Shown here: one piece after another, positions 25,720 through 33,878 of the stretch
Layout of the letters: each line of letters starts with the position of its first letter
How positions within the stretch are numbered: position 1 is the stretch's first letter
Source: Caulobacter sp. 602-1
GTDB lineage: Bacteria > Pseudomonadota > Alphaproteobacteria > Caulobacterales > Caulobacteraceae
Direction of reading: 5' to 3'
Assembly: GCF_003931565.1 (NCBI RefSeq)
Contig: NZ_RRYI01000003.1
Location: 620,001 to 684,000 of the forward strand
Length of the DNA: 64,000 nucleotides
The notes under the pieces: generated by a model
Databases searched by the model: none
Told to the model about the DNA's origin: nothing
The model's input: only the letters and a program-made list of their open reading frames with translations
Program-made: the position numbers and the translations under genes

Positions 25720-26125
25720 CGTTTCCCGCGCCGTTTTTTATCGGTTGCTGAACGGCTCGGCTGTCGCAGCCCAAACGCTCACTGTGAGCGCGATGTTTAC
25801 TCCGACAAAACCTGCCGTCAACATACGCTCCATCGCCCGTCTGGCCGGCCAAGCGTTCCCCATGCCTGGCGCTTCACCTCGCACCCAAGACGCCAGGGCT
25901 TTCTGGCGACGTGAACGCCGCCCCGCGATAGACGCCAATAACACCGACAAAATGGATTGTCGCAGAGGCGCGCCTGGGCCTAAATCCCTCCCACGGGCGG
26001 GCTTTCCCCTCGGTAGGGCCCGCGCGATACGCAACGGCCGGAAGACCCTACCCAGATCGGCGACGTCAAGATCACCGCTGGGCGATACATAAAAAATTGT
26101 TACCGGTAACAAGGGAGGAATTGGA
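25720..26125. promoter_or_regulatory. GH27/GH9 divergent control region (406 bp)
   Basis: No gene is visible here. It holds a 15-bp perfect palindrome CGCTCACTGTGAGCG (25776-25790), the TTTTGTCGG motif twice on the minus strand (25795-25810 and 25939-25952), and the best LacI-type operator (26097-26112). The first three elements lie 57-233 bases before GH27 and the last is next to GH9, so the two genes may respond to different combinations of factors. Confidence 0.55.
26097..26112. promoter_or_regulatory. Perfect 16-bp LacI-type operator TTGTTACCGGTAACAA
   Basis: An exact palindrome with central CG, the form bound by LacI/GalR-family repressors. It ends 13 bases before the GH9 ATG and directly precedes its ribosome-binding site (GGGAGG), so a bound repressor would block a promoter or early elongation. 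Related sequences lie at 5636, 9742 and 21338. Confidence 0.65.
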
Positions 26126-28612
26126 ATGCCAAGGATCGTCGCCGCCCCGCTGTCCCTAGCCGCGTGTTCGATGTTCGCGATCGCGACCGCCCACGCCCAA
26201 ACGCCGCGGCTGAGCCCGGACCAGACGCTCGAGGCCCCGGGCCTCAGCGTGATCGTCGAGCAAAATCACTTCAGCCCGATCTTCTTCGACGAGAAGAACG
26301 CCGGCATCCAGATCGTCCTGCACGGCGAGCGGATCGCCACCGACGGCGAGGTCCGACTCAATCCGACGCCCGAACAATGGGACCCGGTGCCGATCTTCGG
26401 CGAACGCACGCCCGGCGAGACGCCGGGTCAGCTGGTCGTGAGATCGAGCTATCCGAAGGAAAAACTGAACTATCGCGTGAAGGTGACCCCCGAGGACGGC
26501 GGTTTCCGCATCGCGGTGGATCTCGACGCCCCGCTGCCGCCGGAACTCGTCGGCAAGGCCGGCTTCAATCTCGATTTCCTGCCGACCGCCTATTTCGGCA
26601 AGACCTATCTGATGGGCGACCGGCCAGGACTGTTTCCGCGCAATCCCAACGGCCCCATGGCGACCGACGGCTCGGGCGATCCCCAGCCGATGGCCTCCGG
26701 CGCCCGCAGCGTGACCCTTTCGCCGGAAGACCCCAAGACCCGGGTCACGATCACCGCCAACGCGCCGCTCGCCCTCTATGACGCGCGCAATCGGGCGCAG
26801 AACGGCTGGTTCGTCGTGCGGTCCATGATCGCCGCCGGAGCCAAGGAAGACGCCGTCGTCTGGCATGTGCGACCCAATGTCATCCCGGGCTGGACACGGG
26901 CGCCCGTCGTCTCCTTCAACCAGGCCGGCTACACCCCGCAACGCGGCAAGGTCGCGCTGATCGAGCTGGATCCGAACTTCAAGGCGCCGGCCGAGGCCAC
27001 GCTGGTCAAGCTGACCGACAGCGGCGAGAAGGCCGTGTTCAGCGCGCCGGTTCAGCCGCGCGGCAAGTTCCTGCGCTACAACTACGCCGCGTTCGACTTC
27101 TCCAGCGTGCGCGAGCCCGGCGTCTACGCGATCTCCTACGCCGGGCAGACGACCAACCCCTTTCCGATCGCCGCCGACGCCTATTCGCGGATCTGGCAGC
27201 CTTCGCTCGACACCTATCTTCCCGTCCAGATGGACCACATGACCGTGCGGGAACAGTACCGGGTGTGGCAGCGCGCCTCGCACCTCGACGACGCCGTTCA
27301 GGCTCCACCCAATCACGTCCACTTCGACGGCTATCGCATGGGGCCGAACCTCGACTCTCCCTTCAAGCCGGGCGAGCACATCCCGGGCCTGGCGGTCGGC
27401 GGCTTCCAGGACGCCGGCGACTACGACATCCAGACTCCGCAGAACGCGCAGGTGGTGCGTGATCTCGTCTGGACGCGCGAGCTCTTCGGGCTCGACTGGG
27501 ACGAAACCAGCGTCGACGAGAAGGCGCGCGAGGTGGAAATCCGCAAGCCGGACGGCGCGCCCGACGCGCTCCAGCAGGTCCGCCACGGCGTCGTGCAGCT
27601 GCTCGCGCAGTACAAGGTCTTCGGCCATTCGATCGTCGGCATCATCGACCCGAAGCTGCGCCAGTACGCGCACCTCGGCGACGCCGCCTCCCAGACCGAC
27701 AGCAAGCTCTACGACGCCGCGCTGGGGCCGAACGAGGTCCGGGGCGACCACTCGGGCGTCCCCGACGATCGCTGGGCGTTCACCACCGCCTATCCGGCCA
27801 ACGACCTGATGGTGGCCGGAAGCCTGGCCGCGGCCAGCCGCGCGCTCAAGGACTTCGATCCGGCGATGTCGGCCGAAGCCCTGTCCGCCGCCAAGGCGCT
27901 GTGGACCAAGCGTGAGGGCGAGGCCGCCAACGGCAGCGACGGTCGTGACGACAGCGGAAACATGTCCAGGTTCCTCGACCTGGCCAAGGTCGCCGCGACG
28001 GTGGAGCTGATCCTCACCACCAAGGGCGACGCGGTCTATACGGCGCGGCTGCGCGCCCTGACGCCGGCGATCGAGGCGAACTTCGATCGCGTCAGCGGCG
28101 TGGCCGTGCGCGCCCTTCCCTATATGGATGCGAACTACAAGGCGCGGATCAGGACCCTGGTGAGCGCCGCCAAGTCGCGGGCCGACACCGGACTGGCGGG
28201 CAACCCCTTCGGCGTCCCGGTCGGCATGGGCTCATGGGCGGGGTCCGGCGAAGTCGCCGGCTTCGGGATCAACATGTACCTTATGCACAAGGCGTTCCCG
28301 GACCTGATCGGACCGGAATACACCCTGCACGCCCTGGACTACATGCTCGGCCGCCACCCCGCGAACAACCTGTCCCTGGTCTCGACCGTCGGGACCCGTT
28401 CGAAGCTGAACGGCTACGGGCATAACCGCGCGGACTACGGCTTCATCCCTGGCGGGATGGCGCCGGGCGTGCTGGTCATCAAGCCGGACTTCCCCGAAAT
28501 GATGACCGAATGGCCGTTCCTGTGGTTCGAGAGCGAATACACGGTGAGCTCAACCACCGCCTATATCCTCGCGGCCAAGGCGGCGATCGCGGCCACCGAG
28601 GACTCTCGCTAG
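26126..28612 (+). CDS. Secreted GH9 endo-glucanase-like enzyme with N-terminal Ig-like domain
   Basis: 828-residue secreted enzyme cleaving beta-1,4-glucans or xyloglucan. Signal peptide 1-24 (TAHAQ), a beta-rich N-terminal region (about 25-255), the cellulase N-terminal Ig-like domain (about 260-350, VVSFNQAGYTPQRGKVALIE), and a GH9 (alpha/alpha)6 barrel with GGFQDAGDYDIQ (Asp429 and Asp432), LGRHPANNLSLVSTVG and KLNGYGHNRADYGFIPGGM. The usual proton-donor motif NEVAINWNA is replaced by ESEYTVSSTTAY (Glu804), so the acid is present in an unusual setting. Strong ribosome-binding site GGGAGGAATTGG. Ordinary cellulase, xyloglucanase or exo-glucosaminidase-like specificities are possible. Confidence 0.85.
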   Translation: MPRIVAAPLSLAACSMFAIATAHAQTPRLSPDQTLEAPGLSVIVEQNHFSPIFFDEKNAGIQIVLHGERIATDGEVRLNPTPEQWDPVPIFGERTPGETPGQLVVRSSYPKEKLNYRVKVTPEDGGFRIAVDLDAPLPPELVGKAGFNLDFLPTAYFGKTYLMGDRPGLFPRNPNGPMATDGSGDPQPMASGARSVTLSPEDPKTRVTITANAPLALYDARNRAQNGWFVVRSMIAAGAKEDAVVWHVRPNVIPGWTRAPVVSFNQAGYTPQRGKVALIELDPNFKAPAEATLVKLTDSGEKAVFSAPVQPRGKFLRYNYAAFDFSSVREPGVYAISYAGQTTNPFPIAADAYSRIWQPSLDTYLPVQMDHMTVREQYRVWQRASHLDDAVQAPPNHVHFDGYRMGPNLDSPFKPGEHIPGLAVGGFQDAGDYDIQTPQNAQVVRDLVWTRELFGLDWDETSVDEKAREVEIRKPDGAPDALQQVRHGVVQLLAQYKVFGHSIVGIIDPKLRQYAHLGDAASQTDSKLYDAALGPNEVRGDHSGVPDDRWAFTTAYPANDLMVAGSLAAASRALKDFDPAMSAEALSAAKALWTKREGEAANGSDGRDDSGNMSRFLDLAKVAATVELILTTKGDAVYTARLRALTPAIEANFDRVSGVAVRALPYMDANYKARIRTLVSAAKSRADTGLAGNPFGVPVGMGSWAGSGEVAGFGINMYLMHKAFPDLIGPEYTLHALDYMLGRHPANNLSLVSTVGTRSKLNGYGHNRADYGFIPGGMAPGVLVIKPDFPEMMTEWPFLWFESEYTVSSTTAYILAAKAAIAATEDSR

Positions 28613-28623
28613 AAGTCAGACCC

Positions 28624-28655
28624 AGGTCGCCACGGAGAAGGCTCCGTGGCGACCT
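28624..28655. terminator. Strong hairpin after GH9
   Basis: AGGTCGCCACGGAG and its exact complement form a 14-bp stem around an AAGG loop, 12 bases after the GH9 stop and about 70 bases from the convergent beta-CASP gene. No T-run follows on the plus strand. Confidence 0.6.
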
Positions 28656-28722
28656 TCGATGTCGGGCTGCTACGATTTTGGAACCGCGACTTCCTGCGGA
28701 AACCGCGTGACGCCCGCCGAGC

Positions 28723-30327
28723 TCAGGCTTCGGAGAAGTCTCCCGCCTCGTTCAATACGGCCTCCAAAGCCTGCAACAGCCTCGAACGGGCCTCTTCGCT
28801 GGGGGCTTCTTGGATCCTGGCGTTGAGCCGGGCGAACAGGTCCGCGCGCTGGTTGTGCCAGTCCAGGGCCGCGGCTTTTCCGGGCTGAAGTCGCGGCGGG
28901 CCGCCGGGGACCTGATGCGCCTCGGACCGGGTCAGTTCGAAGGTCTCATCGAGAACGGGGATGGCGATGCGCGCGGCCGGAAAGCCCGCCTGCTCCAGGC
29001 GTTCGGCCAGACCGGTCAGAGCGCCCGGCTCTCCGTGCGCCAGGAACACCTGCCCCTTGATCGGCTGACGCTCCAAAGCCCAGCGCACCAGGCCCTTGGC
29101 GTCGGCATGGGCCGAATAGACGTCCAGCACCCGGATCCGCGCCTTGACCTGAAAATCGTCGCCCTGGATCCGCACCAGCTTCTTGCCGTCGACCAGCAGG
29201 CGGCCAAGCGTGCCCGCCGCCTGGAAGCCCGTGATCAGCACGGTCACCTCGGATCGCCACAGCAGGCGCTTGAGATGTCGGCGGATGCGACCGGCGTCGC
29301 ACATGCCGCTGCCCGCCAGGATGATGTGCCAGTCGCGCACCTTCTCCAGCTGATCGCTTTCCTCGGGCTTCATCAGATAGTGCAGGTTGGGGGCGTGGCG
29401 AAGCGGACTGAACGGATTGGCCTCGGTGTCCCGGTTCCACCCGCGCTCGAGGAAGACGTCGGTGGCCTCGATGGCCAGGGGCGAATCCAGGAAGATCTCG
29501 CCCTGCGGCGCCTCGCCCGATTCCATCACCGCCAGCAGATCCAGCAGCAGCTCCTGGGCGCGCCCAACCGCGAAGGTCGGCATCAGCAAGGGTCCGCCGG
29601 CGGCGTGGGCCTGACGCAGTTCCTCGGCCAGCAGCCGGCGCCGTTCGGCGGTGTCGGCCAGATCCCGCTCGCGGTCGCCGTAGGTCGACTCCAGCACCAG
29701 GTGATCGACGCCCGTCGGTCCGGTCGGCTCGGGGAGGTAGGCCTGACCTCCGGCGCCCAGGTCGCCGGAGAACAGGATCCGTTCGGCGTCTTCGTCGGGC
29801 CCGACGATCACCTCGATCGAGGTGGCGCCCAGCATGTGCCCCGCGTTCCAGAAGCGGGCCCTCACGCCGGGGACGATCTCTACGATCTCGTCGAGCTTGA
29901 CCTTCTCGAACAGCTCGATCGTCCGGGCCGCGTCCTTGGCCGTATAGACCGGCTCGACCAGCGGGCGACCGCGCCGCTGGTTGCGTCGATTGAGGTGGAA
30001 GACCTCGCTTTCCTGGATCTCCCCGGCGTCGGCCAGCATCACCTCGCACAGGGCGCGGGTCGGGGCGGTTGCGTAGATGGGACCCTTGTAGCCCGCGCGC
30101 ATCAGCTTCGGCAGCATGCCCGAATGGTCGATATGGGCGTGGGTCAGCAGGACCGCGTCGATGGCGTCCACCTCGAAGGGAAACGGATCGTAGTTGAGGG
30201 CCTTGAGGGTCTTGGAGCCCTGGAACATGCCGCAGTCGATCAGGAGGGTGAAACCTTCGCCGCTGAGGCGGGCGCAGAAGCCCGTCACGCATTCGGCGGC
30301 GCCGTGAAAGGTCAGGCTCAAGCTCAT
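28723..30327 (-). CDS. Beta-CASP metallo-beta-lactamase RNA-processing nuclease homologue
   Basis: 534-residue protein with the metallo-beta-lactamase motif LTHAHIDHSG (residues 62-70) followed by a beta-CASP domain (LESTYGDRE, PTFAVGRAQELLLDL) and the C-terminal SAHADAKGLVRW and HGEPGALTGLAERL, as in CPSF73-like and archaeal/bacterial RNA exonucleases. A helical extension (about 465-534) is added at the C-terminus. Predicted zinc-dependent endo/exoribonuclease in the cytoplasm. It lies four bases after the P-type ATPase and is the last gene of the usp-ATPase unit. In several proteobacteria these three families cluster in low-oxygen or stress regulons; a role in RNA turnover during microaerobiosis is inference. 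Confidence 0.85.
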   Translation of the reverse strand: MSLSLTFHGAAECVTGFCARLSGEGFTLLIDCGMFQGSKTLKALNYDPFPFEVDAIDAVLLTHAHIDHSGMLPKLMRAGYKGPIYATAPTRALCEVMLADAGEIQESEVFHLNRRNQRRGRPLVEPVYTAKDAARTIELFEKVKLDEIVEIVPGVRARFWNAGHMLGATSIEVIVGPDEDAERILFSGDLGAGGQAYLPEPTGPTGVDHLVLESTYGDRERDLADTAERRRLLAEELRQAHAAGGPLLMPTFAVGRAQELLLDLLAVMESGEAPQGEIFLDSPLAIEATDVFLERGWNRDTEANPFSPLRHAPNLHYLMKPEESDQLEKVRDWHIILAGSGMCDAGRIRRHLKRLLWRSEVTVLITGFQAAGTLGRLLVDGKKLVRIQGDDFQVKARIRVLDVYSAHADAKGLVRWALERQPIKGQVFLAHGEPGALTGLAERLEQAGFPAARIAIPVLDETFELTRSEAHQVPGGPPRLQPGKAAALDWHNQRADLFARLNARIQEAPSEEARSRLLQALEAVLNEAGDFSEA

Positions 30328-30331
30328 GGGA

Positions 30332-32857
30332 CTACTTTCTTCTGGTCTGCTCGAAGGAACGAAGCCGCGACAGGCCCGCCGTCCAGCCGCCGCTCAGCAT
30401 CGCGGTGACCAGCACGACGATCGTGAGGATCGGGTCCGGCGCCGCCACCTTGAAGACCGCGGCCACCGGAGCGACGCTCAGGATCACGGCCAGCAGGGCC
30501 GCGATCGCCGACGCGATGATCCAATAGGCGCGCCGATGGGGCGACAGCAGCTTGCCCGACGCGGCCGCGTCGGCCAGGGCCAGGATCAGGTTGCCCAGCA
30601 CCAGGGTCGTGAAGGCCGCGCCCCGCGCCTGGGCCTCGGGATAGTTCCGCAGGGCCCAGATGTAGACGCCCAGAACCCCGCCCAGAACCGCCAGTCCCTG
30701 GAGGAGGGCCAGGCCGATTTGCTTCCAGCCGAACAGCGGCTCGTCACGACGGCGGGGCGGACGCTTCATCGCCCGCGCCTCGCTGGGCTCGGCCTCGAAC
30801 ACCAGGGCGCAGATCGGGTCGATGGCCAGCTCCATCAGAACGACATGCATGGGAAACAGCAGGGACGGCAGACCCAGCAGGATGGGGGCCAGCGCCAGGC
30901 CCGCGATCGGCACGTGGATGGCGGTGACATAGGTCAGGGCGCGGCGCAGATTGGTGAAGATCCGCCGCCCCAGGCGCACGCCGCCGACGATGGAGGCGAA
31001 GCTGTCGTCCAGCAGGACGAGATCGGCCGCCTCGCGCGCGACATCCGTGCCCTTCTTGCCCATGGCGATGCCAATGTGCGCGGCCTCCAGCGCCGGAGCG
31101 TCGTTGACGCCGTCGCCGGTCATGGCCACGACCTCTCCGTTCGCCTTCAGGGCCTCGACCAGTCGCAGTTTCTGGGCGGGCGCGATGCGGGCGAAGACCC
31201 GCACGCCGCGCAGGCGCTCGCGGAGGGCGGCGAACGACAGTTCCTCGATCTCGGATCCCAGCAGGACGCCGGCCGAGGTGTCCAGGCCCGCCGCCTTGGC
31301 GATGGCCAGGGCCGTGGCGGGATGGTCGCCGGTGATCATCACGACGGCGACGCCCGCCGCGCGCGCCTCGGCCAGGGCTTGCGGCACGTCCCGGCGCAGG
31401 GGATCGATGAAGCCGATCAGCCCTCCGAACGTAAAGGCCACGGCGCGAGGATCATCCGCGAAATCGCCCTCCACCCGGGCCGAGGCCACGCCCAGGACCC
31501 GCAGCCCCTGCCGCGCATAGTCCTCGACCACGGCCTGCAGGCGCGCGATCTCGGCGGCGGGCAGCCGGCATAGATTGAAGATCGCCTCGGGCGCCCCCTT
31601 GGCCGCGGCGATCCGCGCCTCGCCGGCGCGACGCCACACCTGGACGACCGCCAGCAACTCAGGCCGCAGGGGCCACGCGCGCTCGGGCTCGCCCTGGGTC
31701 GCCGCCCCATCGACCATGGCGTCCATCGAGAGATGACGCACCGCCTTGTCCATAGGGTCGACAGGACGCACGGCCGAGGCCAGGGCGGCCAGCTCCAGCA
31801 GGTCCCCGGCCGCGCCGTCGATCGGGCGCGCCGCGTCGACGCCTACGTCGCCGGCCTCTGTCCACAAGCGGGCGACCCGCATCTGGTTTTCGGTCAGCGT
31901 CCCGGTCTTGTCGACGCACAGCACCGTGGCGCCGCCCAGGGTCTCGATGACCGCACTTCGGCGCGTGAGCACCTGGTGGGTCGCCAGCCGCCAGGCGCCC
32001 AGCGCCAGGAACACGGCCAGCACCATGGGAAACTCTTCGGGGATCAGCGAGATCGCCACCGTCACCCCCGCCAGGACGCCGCCGATCCAATCGTCGCGCA
32101 ACCACCCGTAGGCGACCGCGACGAGCGCGCAGAATCCCAAGGCCAGGGCGCCCAGTATGGCGACGAGGCGTCCGGCGGTCTTCTGCAGCGGCGTCGGCTC
32201 GTGATCGATCGCCGCCAGCGATGCGCCGATCTGGCCCAGCGCCGAGCGCGGCCCGGTGCGGGTGATCCGGGCGACGCCCTGTCCGCGGACCACGAGCGTG
32301 CCGGCGAAGAGATCGGGCGAGCCATCCGCCCCCGGGGCCGGATTGGGCGCGCCGACGTCGTCGGGCGCGGCGGGCGGCTTGGTCACCGGCGCCGACTCGC
32401 CGGTCAGGGCGGATTCGTCGACGGTGAGCACCTCGCCCGCGACAAGCCGCGCGTCCGCCGGCAGCCGTTCGCCCTCGCCGATCAGCAGCAGGTCGTCGGG
32501 AACGAGGTCGCGCGCGGCGACCTGGCGCTCGACGCCGCCGCGAATGATCCGGGCCAGGGGCTGGGCCAGATCGCGCAAGGCGCTCAACGCGCGTTCGCTG
32601 CGCGCCTCCTGCAGGACCACCAGCCCGACAGAAGCCAGGGCTCCAGCGGTCAGAAAGAGTCCTTCGCCCAGGTCGCCGAGCACCAGATAGAGGACCGCCG
32701 CCCCGACCAGCAGCAGGAACATCGGCTCGCGCAAAGTTTCGCCGAGGATGCCGGCCAGACCGCGCCGGCTCGCGTGCGGCAGTTCATTGGGACCGACGGC
32801 GACCAGACGCGCGGCCGCCTCCGCCTCGTCCAGGCCGCGCAACAGTTCGACGGTCAT
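30332..32857 (-). CDS. Cation-translocating P-type ATPase
   Basis: 841-residue P-type ATPase. I start at the ATG preceded by GGAGGGTGG rather than at an upstream frame extension. Domains: short N-terminal cation-ATPase segment (AAARLVAVGPNELP), actuator loop with LTGESAPVTK, transmembrane helix with SLIPEEFPMVLA (the PEE(F/L)P ion-site helix), phosphorylation motif DKTGTLTENQ, MITGDHP, and the hinge MTGDGVNDAPAL, then a C-terminal block of about six helices. The type resembles type II (Ca2+, Mg2+ or mixed) pumps, but PEEFP does not settle the ion. Second gene of a three-gene unit behind an FNR/FixK-type box. Confidence 0.88.
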   Translation of the reverse strand: MTVELLRGLDEAEAAARLVAVGPNELPHASRRGLAGILGETLREPMFLLLVGAAVLYLVLGDLGEGLFLTAGALASVGLVVLQEARSERALSALRDLAQPLARIIRGGVERQVAARDLVPDDLLLIGEGERLPADARLVAGEVLTVDESALTGESAPVTKPPAAPDDVGAPNPAPGADGSPDLFAGTLVVRGQGVARITRTGPRSALGQIGASLAAIDHEPTPLQKTAGRLVAILGALALGFCALVAVAYGWLRDDWIGGVLAGVTVAISLIPEEFPMVLAVFLALGAWRLATHQVLTRRSAVIETLGGATVLCVDKTGTLTENQMRVARLWTEAGDVGVDAARPIDGAAGDLLELAALASAVRPVDPMDKAVRHLSMDAMVDGAATQGEPERAWPLRPELLAVVQVWRRAGEARIAAAKGAPEAIFNLCRLPAAEIARLQAVVEDYARQGLRVLGVASARVEGDFADDPRAVAFTFGGLIGFIDPLRRDVPQALAEARAAGVAVVMITGDHPATALAIAKAAGLDTSAGVLLGSEIEELSFAALRERLRGVRVFARIAPAQKLRLVEALKANGEVVAMTGDGVNDAPALEAAHIGIAMGKKGTDVAREAADLVLLDDSFASIVGGVRLGRRIFTNLRRALTYVTAIHVPIAGLALAPILLGLPSLLFPMHVVLMELAIDPICALVFEAEPSEARAMKRPPRRRDEPLFGWKQIGLALLQGLAVLGGVLGVYIWALRNYPEAQARGAAFTTLVLGNLILALADAAASGKLLSPHRRAYWIIASAIAALLAVILSVAPVAAVFKVAAPDPILTIVVLVTAMLSGGWTAGLSRLRSFEQTRRK

Positions 32858-32891
32858 GCAACCACCCTCCTCGAAAGGCCCGGCGAGCGGC

Positions 32892-33731
32892 TCAGTGCGA
32901 GAGGAAGAGCGGAACCCTCGGCGCGTGCAGCATGTACTCGGTGGCCCCGCCGAGAATGAACTCCTGCAGGCGCGATCGACCATAGGCGCCCATCACCAGG
33001 ATGTCGGGAAGGGTCTTGGCCAGATAGGCCTCCAGGCTTTCGCCAATCGATGCGCCCTTTCCGTCGACCTCTTCGGCGACGGCGTCGACGCCATGAGCCT
33101 TCAGATGACGGACGGCTTCGGCGGCGAGACCGGCGACGGCGGCCGGCTTCTCGTTGATCACCGTGAGCACGCGAACCTCGCCGGCGCGCGCCAGGATGGG
33201 CAGGGCGTCGGCCAGGGCGCGCGCGGCGCACCGGCTTCCATCCCAGGCCACCACGACCAGGCCGAGCTTGGCGGCCGGCAAGCCCCCGCGATAGACCAGA
33301 ACCGGTCGTCCCGAGCCGAAGACGGCGCTGGTCGCGACCTCGGCCTGGCCATCCAGCGGCCCGCCCAGCGGCACCAGGCACAGGTCGCGGGTCCGGGCGC
33401 GCCCGGCCACATGGTCGGCCACGGCGTAATATTCCACGGTCTCGAACAGGGCCTGCCCGAGCACCCCGGCGTCTCGGGCCTGAGCGGTGAAGGCCGCCAG
33501 GCTGGCTTGGCCGTTGGCCAGGCTCTTGGCCTGCTCGTCGACCGCCATGCTGCTCAGCCCGATCAGGTAGTCGGCGACCCGATTGCTCTGGACCGGAAAC
33601 CTCACCCCCACCGCCAGGGCCGAAACCCGACCGCCGATCAGCCGGACAAAGCCCACCGCGCCCTCGATCGCCTCGGGCGGCGTCGCGTCAGGATAGGTGT
33701 CGACGTGGAGCAGAATGTCGTTGAGGCTCAT
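32892..33731 (-). CDS. UspA-family universal stress protein (tandem-domain length)
   Basis: 279-residue soluble protein. The C-terminal half is a recognisable Usp domain with VVVAWDGSRCAARALADALP and the ATP-loop motif MGAYGRSRLQEFILGGATEYML (read as Gly-x2-Gly-x9-Gly-Ala); the N-terminal half (MSLNDILLHVDTYPDA) looks like a degenerate first Usp domain. The start at 33731 has GGAG upstream; the frame is open further but lacks initiation signals. It leads the unit usp-ATPase-beta-CASP, with an FNR/FixK-type palindrome 83-96 bases before the ATG. Likely role: stress or low-oxygen survival factor binding nucleotide. Confidence 0.85.
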   Translation of the reverse strand: MSLNDILLHVDTYPDATPPEAIEGAVGFVRLIGGRVSALAVGVRFPVQSNRVADYLIGLSSMAVDEQAKSLANGQASLAAFTAQARDAGVLGQALFETVEYYAVADHVAGRARTRDLCLVPLGGPLDGQAEVATSAVFGSGRPVLVYRGGLPAAKLGLVVVAWDGSRCAARALADALPILARAGEVRVLTVINEKPAAVAGLAAEAVRHLKAHGVDAVAEEVDGKGASIGESLEAYLAKTLPDILVMGAYGRSRLQEFILGGATEYMLHAPRVPLFLSH

Positions 33732-33813
33732 CTGTGAACTCCATTTTGGCCGAGCCGATCGGATCGACGAGCCCATCACCGACACAGGGTCGGGCGGGCG
33801 GGCCATCGTCACC

Positions 33814-33827
33814 TTGACGCAGATCAA
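33814..33827. promoter_or_regulatory. FNR/FixK-type box TTGACGCAGATCAA
   Basis: Matches TTGA-N6-TCAA exactly and TTGAT-N4-ATCAA at nine of ten fixed bases. It lies 83-96 bases before the usp start. C. crescentus has a known FixLJ-FixK microaerobic circuit; usp, P-type ATPase and beta-CASP genes are plausible targets. Confidence 0.6.
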
Positions 33828-33855
33828 TTCGCGTCGTCGCGGCTTCGAAGCCAGG

Positions 33856-33874
33856 GAGGGACGGTCCGTCCCTC
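33856..33874 (-). terminator. Hairpin after DUF4010 gene
   Basis: GAGGGACG and CGTCCCTC form an 8-bp stem around a three-base loop, a few bases beyond the DUF4010 stop on the minus strand. No T-run; probable terminator separating it from the usp unit. Confidence 0.5.
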
Positions 33875-33878
33875 GTCG

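Noticed and set aside
28810..30408. Long plus-strand frame opposite the beta-CASP gene
   Set aside because: The minus-strand gene has clear metallo-beta-lactamase motifs; the opposite frame is a codon-bias shadow.
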